Part shown: positions 1 through 8,245 of the stretch, piece by piece | Layout: the number at the start of each line of letters is the position of its first letter | Position numbering within the stretch: the first letter of the stretch is position 1 | NCBI GenBank assembly: GCA_049517655.1 | Contig: JBEKRQ010000007.1 | Location: forward strand, 1 to 19,084 | Reading direction: 5' to 3' | DNA from: UBA11358 sp049517655 | GTDB taxonomy: Bacteria > Verrucomicrobiota > Verrucomicrobiia > Limisphaerales > UBA11358 | DNA: 19,084 nt | Notes under the pieces: generated by a model | The model's database searches: none | What the model was told of the DNA's origin: nothing | Seen by the model: only the letters and a program-made list of their open reading frames with translations | Made by a program: the position numbers and the translations under genes

Positions 1-1942
1 CATTCAGATCTTCAACGTCGGCGCGGAACGCATGCTGGGCTACACAGCCGCCGACGTCCTGAACAAGATTACCCCGGCCGACATTTCCGACCCGCAGGAA
101 GTGATCGCGCGTGCCAAGGCGTTGAGCGTCGAGCTCTCCACGCCGATTACACCTGGCTTCGAGGCATTGGTGTTCAAAGCCTCGCGCGGCATCGAGGACA
201 TCTACGAGCTGACCTACATCCGAAAGGATGGCAGCCGCTTCCCGGCGGTCGTGTCGGTCACGGCGTTGCGCGACGCTCAAAACGCAATTATCGGCTACCT
301 GCTGATCGGCACTGATAATACTGCGCGCAAGCAGGTCGAAGCCGAGCAGAAGAAACTCGATCAGCGCCTGCGCGACCAGCAGTTCTACACGCGCTCGCTC
401 ATCGAATCCAACATTGATGCAATCATGACGACCGATCCACTCGGCATCATCACCGACGTCAACAAACAGATGGAGGCTCTCACCGGATGCACGCGCGACG
501 AGTTGATCGGCGCGCCGTTCAAGAACTACTTCACCGATCCGGAGCGGGCCGAAGCAGCCATCAAGCTGGTGCTGAGCGAAAAGAAGGTCACCAACTACGA
601 ACTCACCGCGCGCGCCAGGGACGGCAAGGAAACAGTGGTGTCCTACAACGCGACCACCTTCTACGACCGGGATCGGAGGTTGCAAGGCGTGTTCGCCGCT
701 GCGCGCGACGTCACCGAACGCAAACGCTTCGAGCAGGCGCTCCAGGAAACGAACATCGAACTGGAGAACGCCAAGTCCGCGGCGGAAAAAGCCAACCTCG
801 CCAAATCGGATTTCCTTTCCAGCATGAGCCATGAGCTGCGCAGCCCGCTCAATGCGATCCTCGGTTTCGCGCAACTGATGGAGTCGGCCTCCCCGTTGCC
901 GACGGACTCTCAGAAGGAAAGCATTGCCCAGATTCTCCAGGCGGGATGGCATCTGCTAAAGTTGATCAACGAAATCCTCGATCTCGCAGTGATCGAGTCC
1001 GGGAGAGTGTCGCTGTCGCCGGAATCGGTGTCGTTGGCCGAGATTATGTCCGAATGCCAGGCCATGATGGAGCCGCAGGCGCAACAGCGTGGCATCAGCA
1101 TGACCTTTCCTCGGTTCGACCACCCGTTCTTTGTCAAGGCCGATCGGACGCGCTTGAAGCAGATTGTTATCAACCTGCTTTCCAACGCGATCAAATACAA
1201 CAAGGAGCAGGGAACGGTCATCGTGGGTTGCACCGTGAGCGCCCCGGGACGCATTCGCATTAGCGTCGCGGACACGGGCGCGGGATTGCCTCCGGAAAAG
1301 CTGGCGCAACTATTCCAGCCGTTCAACCGACTCGGCCAGGAAGCCGGCGGCGTGGCAGGCACGGGCATCGGCCTGGTTGTGACGAAGCGATTGGCAGAAC
1401 TGATGGAGGGCGTCCTCGGCGTGGAAAGCACGGTCGGGGTGGGAAGCGTCTTCTGGTGCGATCTGATCTCGGTTGCGGCGCCCCAACTTGCAGTCCAAAG
1501 AGGCGAAGCCGAGGCAGTTGCCGAACCGCAAGTGCCTCATGACGCGCCACTGCGCACCCTGCTCTATGTCGAGGACAACCCGGCGAACATGAAGCTGGTC
1601 GAGCAACTCATCGCGCGTTGCCCGGACATTCGGCTGGTGACCGCGGTGGACGGAACTCTCGGCATCGATCTCGCCCGCGCCACTCAACCGCAGGTGATCC
1701 TGATGGACATCAACCTGCCTGGCATCAGCGGTATCGAAGCCTTGAAAATCCTGCGCGAAGACCCGGCCACGGCGCACATCCCCGTCGTTGCCCTCAGCGC
1801 CAATGCCATGCCACGCGACATCGCGAAGGGCTTGAAGCTGGGATTCTTCCGCTATATCACCAAACCCATTAAGGTCAAAGAGTTCATGGACACGCTGAAT
1901 GCGGCACTGGAATTTGCAGAAAAGGGGATTGCTCAGAACTAA
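1..1942 (+). CDS. PAS/PAS hybrid histidine kinase with C-terminal receiver (5' end outside window)
   Basis: The reading frame is open from base 2, and the first residues (IQIFNVGAERMLGY) already belong to a PAS core, so the true start lies upstream. Visible order, numbering from base 2: partial PAS (about 1-110), linker helix, second PAS (about 125-240), coiled linker, HisKA with the H-box SMSHELRSPLN (phospho-acceptor His about residue 277), HATPase with N-box NLLSNAIKYN, G1 box DTGAGLPPEK and G2 box GTGIGLVVTK, then a receiver domain. The receiver has acidic pocket YVEDN, phospho-acceptor Asp in ILMDINLPG (about residue 569) and the conserved Lys in YITKPI. All catalytic boxes look intact, so this should be an active hybrid sensor kinase that autophosphorylates and relays phosphate to its own receiver. 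No membrane segment is visible in the part present. The stop is followed after 18 bases by the truncated response regulator at 1961, its likely former partner. The sensed signal is unknown. Confidence 0.95.
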   Translation, partial: IQIFNVGAERMLGYTAADVLNKITPADISDPQEVIARAKALSVELSTPITPGFEALVFKASRGIEDIYELTYIRKDGSRFPAVVSVTALRDAQNAIIGYLLIGTDNTARKQVEAEQKKLDQRLRDQQFYTRSLIESNIDAIMTTDPLGIITDVNKQMEALTGCTRDELIGAPFKNYFTDPERAEAAIKLVLSEKKVTNYELTARARDGKETVVSYNATTFYDRDRRLQGVFAAARDVTERKRFEQALQETNIELENAKSAAEKANLAKSDFLSSMSHELRSPLNAILGFAQLMESASPLPTDSQKESIAQILQAGWHLLKLINEILDLAVIESGRVSLSPESVSLAEIMSECQAMMEPQAQQRGISMTFPRFDHPFFVKADRTRLKQIVINLLSNAIKYNKEQGTVIVGCTVSAPGRIRISVADTGAGLPPEKLAQLFQPFNRLGQEAGGVAGTGIGLVVTKRLAELMEGVLGVESTVGVGSVFWCDLISVAAPQLAVQRGEAEAVAEPQVPHDAPLRTLLYVEDNPANMKLVEQLIARCPDIRLVTAVDGTLGIDLARATQPQVILMDINLPGISGIEALKILREDPATAHIPVVALSANAMPRDIAKGLKLGFFRYITKPIKVKEFMDTLNAALEFAEKGIAQN

Positions 1943-1960
1943 TGAAGCAGGACGAATACT

Positions 1961-2131
1961 ATGGTCAGTTCCTCCGACATTCTTAACGTCGGCGTCCTGG
2001 TCATTGACGATCAGGAAGCCAATGTCCTTCTGCTCAAGCGGATGCTGCGCGATGCCGTCTATGTTTCCGTCGAGTCTACGACTGATCCGAACGACGTCTG
2101 CGGCAAACGCAAAGCTAGTCAAAACAATTAA
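1961..2131 (+). pseudogene. Truncated response-regulator receiver domain (N-terminal fragment)
   Basis: A 56-codon frame starts at ATG 1961, with an AGCAGGA stretch upstream as a plausible ribosome-binding site. Residues 11-46 read as the first beta strand, the acidic pair and first helix of a CheY-like receiver: VLVIDDQEANVLLLKRML, then the second strand (YVSVESTTDPNDV). After about base 2098 the receiver similarity stops. The frame runs through an unrelated tail (CGKRKASQNN) to TAA. The phospho-acceptor aspartate, the conserved Thr/Lys and any output domain are missing, so this cannot work as a phospho-relay receiver. It lies 18 bases after a hybrid kinase, a normal place for a cognate regulator. 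I read it as the 5' stump of a regulator gene cut by a rearrangement that brought the MlaA-fusion gene next to it. Confidence 0.75.
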
Positions 2132-2153
2132 AATTCGGCATCATCATATCGAG

Positions 2154-4166
2154 ATGGCCACGAAGGCGAGTGACTTGAAAATCCAACCGGGCCGGAGAAT
2201 TCGAAGTTTGGCGCTGGTGGTCTTGGTGGTCCTGTCGTTGTGCCTCTTGCCGTTCGCCCACGGGCAGGAGCCAGTTGTTGGCTTCACGAGGCCGTCGGCA
2301 GCGGACTTGTCGCGCCGAAGTCAGACGGAGGCGGAGACCGTTGTTCTCCCCAAATCCGTCCCTGATCCCATTGAACCGTTCAATCGAGTGATGTGGGCCT
2401 TCAACAAGGGGCTTATGACCGACGTTATCAAGCCAACGAGCAAAGTTTATAGGTTAGTCGTCGTAAAACCGGTCCGAACCGGGATTGGACATTTTGGGAA
2501 AAACCTTACCTACCCGGGACGATTGATTAACAATCTGCTCCAGGGAAAGTGGAGCGGCGCGCGCGATGAATCCTACCGGTTCGTTTGCAATACCACAGTC
2601 GGGGTGGCCGGGTTCTTCGACGTGGCGAGCAAATGGAACATTCCGAAATCGGACGCGGATTTTGGCCAGACTTTTGGCCAATGGGGCTGGAAGCCGGAGT
2701 GCTTTTTGATGCTGCCGATTTTTGGACCGAGCAATGAACGGGATACCCTCGGCCTGGCCGCCGACACGGCTGCCAATCCGTTAATCTATATCGCTCCCTA
2801 CAAATTCGACGGGAACGATCCGCTGACCTATCTCGGCCCCTACACTTATCTCACCTACGCGGTCATGTATAACGATCTCACCGACACCGTGGGCGAATAT
2901 GTGCGATTCAGCCAGGCCGAAATGGACCCGTATTCCGAGATTCAGTATGCTTGGACATTTGCGAGAGAGAACCGGGTGGCGGATTTCCAAGTGAAGGGAA
3001 AACAGGACGAAGCCTCGCTGGAAACCCTCGAATCCGTCTTCTTCACCTACAAAGACCCTGAATTCCCGGGCCGGGGTAAAACCCGATCGGTTCGGATTCC
3101 GGCGACAGGCAGAAAGTTAAATTTTACGTTTTGGTTGCAACCGGGAAAGGCGGACGTGGTTTATATCGTTCCCGGGCTGGGTTCGCATCGTCTGGCCGAA
3201 CCCTCCCTGGCGCTGGCCGAGTTGGTTTATAAAAATGGCTTCTCCGCCGTGTGTATTAGCAGCCCTTTCAATTCCGAGTTCATGGAACACGCTTCGACTG
3301 CGGCGATGCCGGCTTATCTGCCGGTGGATGGCCACGACTTGCACGTCGCTCTCACCGAGATTGATCACCGCTTGAATAAGTTGTATCCAGGCCGGTTGGG
3401 CGACAAAGCGCTGATGGGTTATTCCATGGGCGCATTCGAATCTTTGTTCGTCGCGGCCACCGAACCGACGAATCAATCGCCATTGATGAAATTTGATCGA
3501 GTCGTTGCCATCAATACACCCGTTCGAATGGCGTATGGGATTTCCAAGCTGGACGAATTTTACCGGGCGCCTTTGGACTGGCCGGATGCGGAACGAACCG
3601 ACGACCTCGAAAACACCTTTCTCAAAGTGGCCGCCTTGAGCAAACTCAGCCTCACGCCGCGCTCTTCCCTGCCGTTCAGTGCCATCGAATCCAAGTTTCT
3701 CATCGGACTGACGTTTCGATTCATGTTGCGGGATATTGTTTTCAGCAGTCAGCGGCGACATAATGAGGGAGTCCTGCAGCACCGGATCCGGAATTTAAGG
3801 CGCAACCCCGTGTATCAGGAAATCCTTCAGTATTCCTACCAGGATTATTTTGAGAAGTTTGTGATTCCGTATTATCAGACCCGGGGTATTGACTCGCCAA
3901 CGGCGGAAGCGCTGGAAAAGGCCGGTGATTTACGGACGTATGACGCCGGTCTGCGCGCCAACCCCAACATCCGTGTCATCGTCAATCAAAATGATTTTCT
4001 CCTGACGGACGAAGACCTGGCCTGGCTCCACGCCACGTTTGCCCCGGAACAATTAACGGTCTTCGCGCAGGGCGGTCACTTGGGGAATCTTACCAATCCA
4101 ACGGTCCAAAAGTCCATTTTGGCAGCGCTGACGCCTATGAAGCCACCCCAATCCAAATCTGAATGA
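2154..4166 (+). CDS. MlaA-like (VacJ) domain fused to an alpha/beta hydrolase
   Basis: Predicted 670 residues from ATG 2154. The frame is open further upstream, but that part overlaps the kinase 3' end and the regulator stump in another frame. Residues about 14-40 form a signal peptide (hydrophobic SLALVVLVVLSLCLLPFA, cleavage likely after AHG); no lipobox Cys is seen, unlike classical MlaA. Residues about 65-270 are MlaA/VacJ-like: PDPIEPFNRVMWAFNKG, then FVCNTTVGVAGFFDVA, DFGQTFGQWG and a proline/glycine-rich LPIFGPSNERDTLG. MlaA handles phospholipids at the outer membrane. Residues about 320-665 form an alpha/beta hydrolase with nucleophile elbow GYSMGA (Ser424), candidate acid Asp614 (NQNDF) and His642 (QGGHLGN). 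The protein is presumably periplasmic or attached to the outer membrane. The substrate is unknown; a lipid ester is a natural guess from the fusion, not shown. MlaE and MlaD genes lie about 5.5 kb downstream. The next gene starts 21 bases after the stop, so the two may be co-transcribed. Confidence 0.9.
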   Translation: MATKASDLKIQPGRRIRSLALVVLVVLSLCLLPFAHGQEPVVGFTRPSAADLSRRSQTEAETVVLPKSVPDPIEPFNRVMWAFNKGLMTDVIKPTSKVYRLVVVKPVRTGIGHFGKNLTYPGRLINNLLQGKWSGARDESYRFVCNTTVGVAGFFDVASKWNIPKSDADFGQTFGQWGWKPECFLMLPIFGPSNERDTLGLAADTAANPLIYIAPYKFDGNDPLTYLGPYTYLTYAVMYNDLTDTVGEYVRFSQAEMDPYSEIQYAWTFARENRVADFQVKGKQDEASLETLESVFFTYKDPEFPGRGKTRSVRIPATGRKLNFTFWLQPGKADVVYIVPGLGSHRLAEPSLALAELVYKNGFSAVCISSPFNSEFMEHASTAAMPAYLPVDGHDLHVALTEIDHRLNKLYPGRLGDKALMGYSMGAFESLFVAATEPTNQSPLMKFDRVVAINTPVRMAYGISKLDEFYRAPLDWPDAERTDDLENTFLKVAALSKLSLTPRSSLPFSAIESKFLIGLTFRFMLRDIVFSSQRRHNEGVLQHRIRNLRRNPVYQEILQYSYQDYFEKFVIPYYQTRGIDSPTAEALEKAGDLRTYDAGLRANPNIRVIVNQNDFLLTDEDLAWLHATFAPEQLTVFAQGGHLGNLTNPTVQKSILAALTPMKPPQSKSE

Positions 4167-4187
4167 GCCACTGAAAAAGTTCCGCCC

Positions 4188-4916
4188 ATGAAATCTGAAG
4201 CTCCCGTGACCGTCGCCTCCGCCATTCCTGTCATCGCCGGCGAACCGGTCATAGTTCAACCACACAAAATTCCACTGGCCGCCAAAGTGGCCGGCACCGC
4301 CTTCCTTGCCATCCTCGTTCCGGTTTATTTGCACACCTATGGGCCCGCCAATTTTTTATGGTTCTGCGATGCCGCCCTCATTCTCACGGTGGCGGGCATG
4401 TGGTTGGAAAACTCCCTGCTCATCAGCATGTGCTCTGTGGGCATTCTGCTTCCGCAATGCCTCTGGCTGGCAGACTTCGGCAGCAACCTTCTGGGGATTC
4501 ACCTTCTGGGCCTGACCGGTTACATGTTCGACCACCAGCTTCCGCTGTTCACCCGCGGGCTTTCGCTTTTTCATGGCTGGCTGCCCTTGCTGCTCGTCTG
4601 GCTTTTGTTCCGCCTGGGCTACGACAAACGGGCTTTGTCTGCCTGGACCGGCCTGGCCGCAGGGTTGGTGCTCGTCTGCTACTTTTTTACTCCACCCGCT
4701 GGCGCCCATCTGGCCAACCCCAACCTCCCCATCAACATCAATTATATTTACGGATTCAACGACCAGCAGCCGCAACACTGGGTCAACCAAAACCTCTATG
4801 TCATCCTGTGGCTTGGTGTGCTATGGCTCGTCGCTTTTTCCCCCACCCACTTGGCCTTGCGCAAAATCTTCACTGCGCCACCGCCAGCGGCCGGCCTGAA
4901 ACTTCGATTTCTTTAA
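4188..4916 (+). CDS. Multi-pass integral membrane protein of unknown function
   Basis: Predicted 242 residues. After a short polar N-terminus the protein alternates hydrophobic stretches with short loops: about 30-48 (AAKVAGTAFLAILVPVYL), 55-72, 75-92, 98-112, 128-143 (GWLPLLLVWLLF), 150-168 and 203-222. This suggests six or seven membrane spans. Loops contain His/aromatic clusters (GYMFDHQLPLFTRGLSLFHGW) and a conserved-looking NPNLPININYIYGFND segment before the last span. I do not recognise a characterised family. The start is 21 bases after the MlaA-hydrolase stop, so it is probably the second gene of that unit. A diverged, deleted copy of its last two thirds lies at 8246-8627; positions kept between the copies (PQCLWLAD, SNLLGIHL, NPNLPININYIYGFNDQQPQ) are presumably the constrained core. 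A GC-rich hairpin follows the stop. Confidence 0.8.
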   Translation: MKSEAPVTVASAIPVIAGEPVIVQPHKIPLAAKVAGTAFLAILVPVYLHTYGPANFLWFCDAALILTVAGMWLENSLLISMCSVGILLPQCLWLADFGSNLLGIHLLGLTGYMFDHQLPLFTRGLSLFHGWLPLLLVWLLFRLGYDKRALSAWTGLAAGLVLVCYFFTPPAGAHLANPNLPININYIYGFNDQQPQHWVNQNLYVILWLGVLWLVAFSPTHLALRKIFTAPPPAAGLKLRFL

Positions 4917-4949
4917 TCATTCCAGCCTTCTCGCCGGGGCTGGATTCAT
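4442..4949 (+). repeat. Long direct repeat, copy 1 (3' part of membrane gene plus hairpin)
   Basis: These 508 bases match 8246-8660 (415 bases) in the same orientation. The similarity covers the last two thirds of the membrane-protein gene, its stop and the downstream hairpin through GGATTCAT. The 93-base length difference is fully explained by two in-frame deletions (78 and 15 bases) in copy 2. The repeats flank the ice-binding/beta-barrel gene pair. Confidence 0.9.
4922..4943 (+). terminator. Hairpin after the membrane-protein gene
   Basis: CCAGCC (4922-4927) pairs with GGCTGG (4938-4943), starting 6 bases after the stop codon. There is no T-tract, so it is either a weak intrinsic terminator or an mRNA-end stabiliser. 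The same hairpin with a changed loop follows the truncated copy, at 8633-8654. Confidence 0.45.
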
Positions 4950-4957
4950 GACATTTC

Positions 4958-4979
4958 CTATGGGGTAAACACCCCATAG
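4958..4979 (+). promoter_or_regulatory. Perfect 9-bp inverted repeat upstream of the ice-binding gene
   Basis: CTATGGGGT (4958-4966), spacer AAAC, then ACCCCATAG (4971-4979): a perfect 9-base palindrome with a 4-base loop, 104 bases upstream of ATG 5084. The right arm and GGGTWA part are shared with the elements at 8672 and 11692, which are not fully palindromic. It could be a repressor or activator site, or a small hairpin. Between it and the gene, TTGACG (5010-5015) is a possible but weak -35 box without a convincing -10. Confidence 0.5.
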
Positions 4980-5083
4980 ACGGGTCGAAGGAAATTTCAC
5001 TTAATCATGTTGACGGTTTTGTGTGATTCCAGTAAGGCTCGCACATAACTGTGTAAACTAAAAAAACCTTGAATTATTGCCCT

Positions 5084-7219
5084 ATGAAAAATAACCAAAT
5101 CCTGCGGAGTGGAGGGGGGTCAGCCTGCGCGCAAGCTCGATGCCAGACGAACTCGTCCAACGCAACCGCACGAATTTTAACTTCGCTTTTGCTGGCTCTG
5201 GCCAGCCCGCAGATGCTCTCCGCTGCAGGCCCGGCGACAGTAGACCTTGGTTCCGACGCCAATTTCGTGATTCTGGCCGGCGCCGCGGTCACCACAACAG
5301 GTGGCGGCATCATTAATGGGAATGTCGGGGCCAGTCCGATTGCCGGGTCGGCCATAGGTGTGACCTGCGCTCAAGTGAACGGGATAATCTATGCCGTTGA
5401 TGCCAGTGGACCTCCATGTGCGGTGGTTGATCCTACCCGGTTAACCACGGCTAAAAATGATTTGATGACGGCCATGACCGACGCCGCTGGACGAACAACC
5501 CCAACTGCCGTGAATCCTGGAGTCGCATATTCAACCGGGTGGAACATCGGCGGGATGACGCTCGCCCCTGGCCTCTACAAATTCGGGATCGGGCAGACGG
5601 CTTTTATAGAGTCGAACGTCACACTTAGTGGTGGTCCGACTGATGTCTGGATATTCCAGTGCGGTGCCGATCTTCAAGTGGCCAACGGGGTTAAAGTCAT
5701 CCTGACCGGAGGCGCACAGGCCCAAAACGTTTTCTGGCAAGTAAGCTCTTCAGCAGTTATCGGCACGTCCGCCGTCTTCAATGGAACCATATTAGCCAGC
5801 CAAGCCATTACGATGGAGAGCACCAGCACGATGAATGGCAGAGCCTTGGCGTTCACTGCCGGGGTAACATTCAATGGCAATGGAGCGACTGTGTCTGGCA
5901 CTACCAACAACGCCACCGGTATTGCCGTTCAACAGCCTCTCGGCACAAGCCTTACCAATGGCGTCGGCACCAACAACTTCGGTTCGGTGGCCGTCGGCAC
6001 CAGCACCAACCACACCTTCACCATCACGAATACCGGCATCGCAAATCTCATCATCTCGGGTATCACTATTGCTGGCTCGAATTCAACCGTGTTCACCGTG
6101 ATTACCAATCCCGCAGCCTCGGTGAGTCCCAGTAACACCACCACTTTTACCGTGCAATTCACGCCCGTTAGCACAAACGTGATGACCGCCGTGCTGGACA
6201 TCGCGAACAATGATATCGCCAATACCAATAACCCATTCATTATCGCGCTCACAGGCACGGGCACGGGCACAAACGTCGTCCCCGGTATTGTCGTTCAACA
6301 GCCTCCCGGCACGAACCTTGTCAATGGCGTCGGCACCAACAACTTCGGTTTGGCGGCCGTCGGCACCAGCACCAGCCTCACCTTCACCATCACGAACATC
6401 GGCAGCTCAAATCTCACCGTCTCGGGTATCACCATTGATGGCGTGAATTCGAACAGTTTCACCGTGACTAATCTCATAGCCACGGTGAGTCCCAGTGGCA
6501 GCACCAACTTTACCGTGCAATTCACGCCCGGTAGCACGGGCCTGAAGACCGCCGAGCTGCACATCGCGAACAATGGTATCAACAATAACCCTTTTAATAT
6601 CGCGCTCGCCGGCACGGGCATAGACGCCGCAATCATTGTTTCGACCAACGTCTCCGTAGTCGCCGGAATCTATCCCGCATTCCCCATACTGGATCCGCAG
6701 ACCGGCTTGTTCACGAACAGCATTATTTTGACCAACAACAGCAGTACGAACACAATCCCTGCTGTCCGGCTATATATCCTGAACCTTCCTGCTGGCGTGC
6801 AGGTTTATTATGAGAGCGGCAGCACCAACGGTATTCCCTATGTGCAAGATAATTTCCCCCTCGCTCCCGGTGCGACAGTTGATTTTACGATTGAGTATTA
6901 TCAAGCCACTCGCCAGGGGTTCCTCATTCCTACCTATCTGCCTCAGGACACCACTCCCGTCACTCTGACCGTAACAACAAACTCGCCAGTCGCGCCCTAT
7001 AGATTCGGGGCATCAGGCGGGGGGGTTCTGATCGGATTTTACACCACTCCGGGACGCAACTACGCCGTGCAGTATAGCAGCAACATGACAAACTGGCTGA
7101 CCGCCGATCCCTTTATCCACGCCCCGATCAACTACGTGCAGTGGATTGACTACGGCGCGCCCAAGACTCAAGGCCCCCTCCCTGCATACCGTTTCTACCG
7201 GGTCTTCGAACAGCCCTGA
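5084..7219 (+). CDS. Secreted ice-binding-like (DUF3494) protein with two choice-of-anchor-D-type repeats
   Basis: Predicted 711 residues from ATG 5084; a TTG at 5069 is also in frame but less likely. Residues 1-48 form a long signal peptide (core ILTSLLLALASPQMLSAA). Residues about 50-277 match the DUF3494 ice-binding-like fold: VDLGSDANFVILAGAAVT, INGNVGASP, LTTAKNDLMTAMTDAAGR, LAPGLYKF, DVWIFQCGADLQV and TSAVFNGTILASQAITM. Residues about 280-401 and 402-517 are two closely similar Ig-like modules (NFGxxAVGTST, FTITNxG, TVQFTP, IALxGTG) of the choice-of-anchor-D type. Residues 518-711 are another beta-rich region ending in a YAVQYSSNMTNW / YRFYRV segment common in verrucomicrobial exported proteins. 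No lipobox or PEP-CTERM tail is seen. DUF3494 proteins bind ice or act as adhesins; which applies here cannot be read from sequence. The beta-barrel gene follows after 27 bases. Confidence 0.88.
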   Translation: MKNNQILRSGGGSACAQARCQTNSSNATARILTSLLLALASPQMLSAAGPATVDLGSDANFVILAGAAVTTTGGGIINGNVGASPIAGSAIGVTCAQVNGIIYAVDASGPPCAVVDPTRLTTAKNDLMTAMTDAAGRTTPTAVNPGVAYSTGWNIGGMTLAPGLYKFGIGQTAFIESNVTLSGGPTDVWIFQCGADLQVANGVKVILTGGAQAQNVFWQVSSSAVIGTSAVFNGTILASQAITMESTSTMNGRALAFTAGVTFNGNGATVSGTTNNATGIAVQQPLGTSLTNGVGTNNFGSVAVGTSTNHTFTITNTGIANLIISGITIAGSNSTVFTVITNPAASVSPSNTTTFTVQFTPVSTNVMTAVLDIANNDIANTNNPFIIALTGTGTGTNVVPGIVVQQPPGTNLVNGVGTNNFGLAAVGTSTSLTFTITNIGSSNLTVSGITIDGVNSNSFTVTNLIATVSPSGSTNFTVQFTPGSTGLKTAELHIANNGINNNPFNIALAGTGIDAAIIVSTNVSVVAGIYPAFPILDPQTGLFTNSIILTNNSSTNTIPAVRLYILNLPAGVQVYYESGSTNGIPYVQDNFPLAPGATVDFTIEYYQATRQGFLIPTYLPQDTTPVTLTVTTNSPVAPYRFGASGGGVLIGFYTTPGRNYAVQYSSNMTNWLTADPFIHAPINYVQWIDYGAPKTQGPLPAYRFYRVFEQP
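5921..6286 (+). repeat. Intragenic tandem repeat, unit 1 (366 bp)
   Basis: First of two head-to-tail 366-base units encoding the choice-of-anchor-D-type modules. It starts ATTGCCGTTCAACAGCCT; the second unit starts ATTGTCGTTCAACAGCCT at 6287. Long stretches, for example around GGCGTCGGCACCAACAACTT, are identical in both. Confidence 0.85.
6287..6630 (+). repeat. Intragenic tandem repeat, unit 2
   Basis: Second unit of the pair beginning at 5921, somewhat shorter because the end around ATCGCGAACAATG carries a small deletion. It encodes residues about 402-517 of the ice-binding-like protein. Confidence 0.85.
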
Positions 7220-7246
7220 ATCCAACCATCAACCAACCCAAAACTT

Positions 7247-8236
7247 ATGAATCGAATTATCCTTTCCACCGCGTTCGCCCTCGCCGCCACTCCTTTCGCC
7301 ATGCACGGCGCGGATTCCACCGCTAACGGCGCGGATTCCCTCGATAACCCCAACCGCTTCAGCTTAGGCCCGACCTTTGGCATCAACTTCAAAGCCGACT
7401 TCTACAACAACGCCAACCCGGGGCCTTATACCCCTGACGCGAACCACACTTATAATGACGGTTACGTTCTTGTGGACAGCGGCACAGGCACGGACAACCT
7501 CACTCAGAACTGGAACTACCAAAATGCCTCTCAATACAACAGTGTATATAATACCATGCAGTTCCTTAGGTCGGGTCCTTCCTCTGCCACCGGCAATCCG
7601 CAATACGGAGGCGAATTCATCTACCAGCGAGTCATCGGCTCCTTGCCCGCTCTGTCCGGCGACTGGGGCTTCGAATCCGGCTTTGGCTTCACGGAGCTCG
7701 ATCTGCGCGAGAATCTCAGCGGAACCGCCATCGTCGATTCCTTTCAGCTACCACTTGGTTCCTCCCCTCCCCAGCCCGGAAACGGTGGGATCTCCGGGGC
7801 GCCCCAAGCTCTACTCAACGACACGCCCGTCCCCGGCAACGCCACCCTGACGGGCTATCAAAGGTTGAGCGGTCAGTTATTCAGCCTCCGCCTCGGTCCT
7901 TTTGCCGAATTGAATTTCACTCCCCAATTGAGCCTCGCCGCCAGCGTGGGCCTGACTTTGGCTCCGACGACGGTTGATTACGACTTCTCGGAAATCGCCG
8001 CTATGGCCGGCGGATACACGATTACGGAGAACGGTCATTCGTCCAAGACCAAGCTGCTCTACGGCCCATACGTGGGCGGGATGCTTCGCTACAACTTTAA
8101 CAAGAACTGGGGTGTCTATGTTGGCGCGCGATTCCAAAACCTGACCGACTTGAGCCAATCAGTTGGCGGTCGCACAGCCCGACTCGACCCGAGCGTCACG
8201 TTCTGTGGAACCGTTGGAGCAAGTTGGAGTTTCTAA
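7247..8236 (+). CDS. Outer-membrane beta-barrel protein
   Basis: Predicted 329 residues. Residues 1-22 (MNRIILSTAFALAATPFAMHG) form a signal peptide. The rest is polar with alternating aromatic/aliphatic strands: GDWGFESGFGFTELDLRE, LFSLRLGPFAELNFTPQLSLAASVGLTLAP, KTKLLYGPYVGGMLRYNF and NWGVYVGARFQNL. It ends in VGASWSF, whose terminal Phe is the usual outer-membrane barrel-assembly signal. Strand count suggests an 8- to 12-strand barrel of the porin/OmpA-like type. The gene follows the ice-binding-like gene by 27 bases with no promoter visible, so the two are probably one operon: the barrel could anchor or export the adhesin, which is an inference from position only. No clear Shine-Dalgarno sequence precedes the ATG. 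Confidence 0.8.
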   Translation: MNRIILSTAFALAATPFAMHGADSTANGADSLDNPNRFSLGPTFGINFKADFYNNANPGPYTPDANHTYNDGYVLVDSGTGTDNLTQNWNYQNASQYNSVYNTMQFLRSGPSSATGNPQYGGEFIYQRVIGSLPALSGDWGFESGFGFTELDLRENLSGTAIVDSFQLPLGSSPPQPGNGGISGAPQALLNDTPVPGNATLTGYQRLSGQLFSLRLGPFAELNFTPQLSLAASVGLTLAPTTVDYDFSEIAAMAGGYTITENGHSSKTKLLYGPYVGGMLRYNFNKNWGVYVGARFQNLTDLSQSVGGRTARLDPSVTFCGTVGASWSF

Positions 8237-8245
8237 TTATCAGGA

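Noticed and set aside
1899..2153. Upstream extension of the MlaA-fusion reading frame to 1899
   Set aside because: It overlaps the kinase C-terminus and the regulator stump in another frame, has no signal-peptide-like start, and ATG 2154 gives a normal signal peptide.
5010..5038. TTGACG with a 17-base spacer as a sigma70-type promoter for the ice-binding gene
   Set aside because: The -10 hexamer (TAAGGC) is poor, so it is mentioned only as a weak candidate.
5921..6630. Tandem repeats considered as a possible CRISPR-like or non-coding array
   Set aside because: Units are 366 bases, in frame, and encode Ig-like protein modules; no short palindromic repeats with unique spacers are seen anywhere in the window.
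8163..8245. ATG 8163 as start of the truncated membrane-gene copy
   Set aside because: It lies inside the beta-barrel gene in a different phase, and the extra residues have no counterpart in copy 1.
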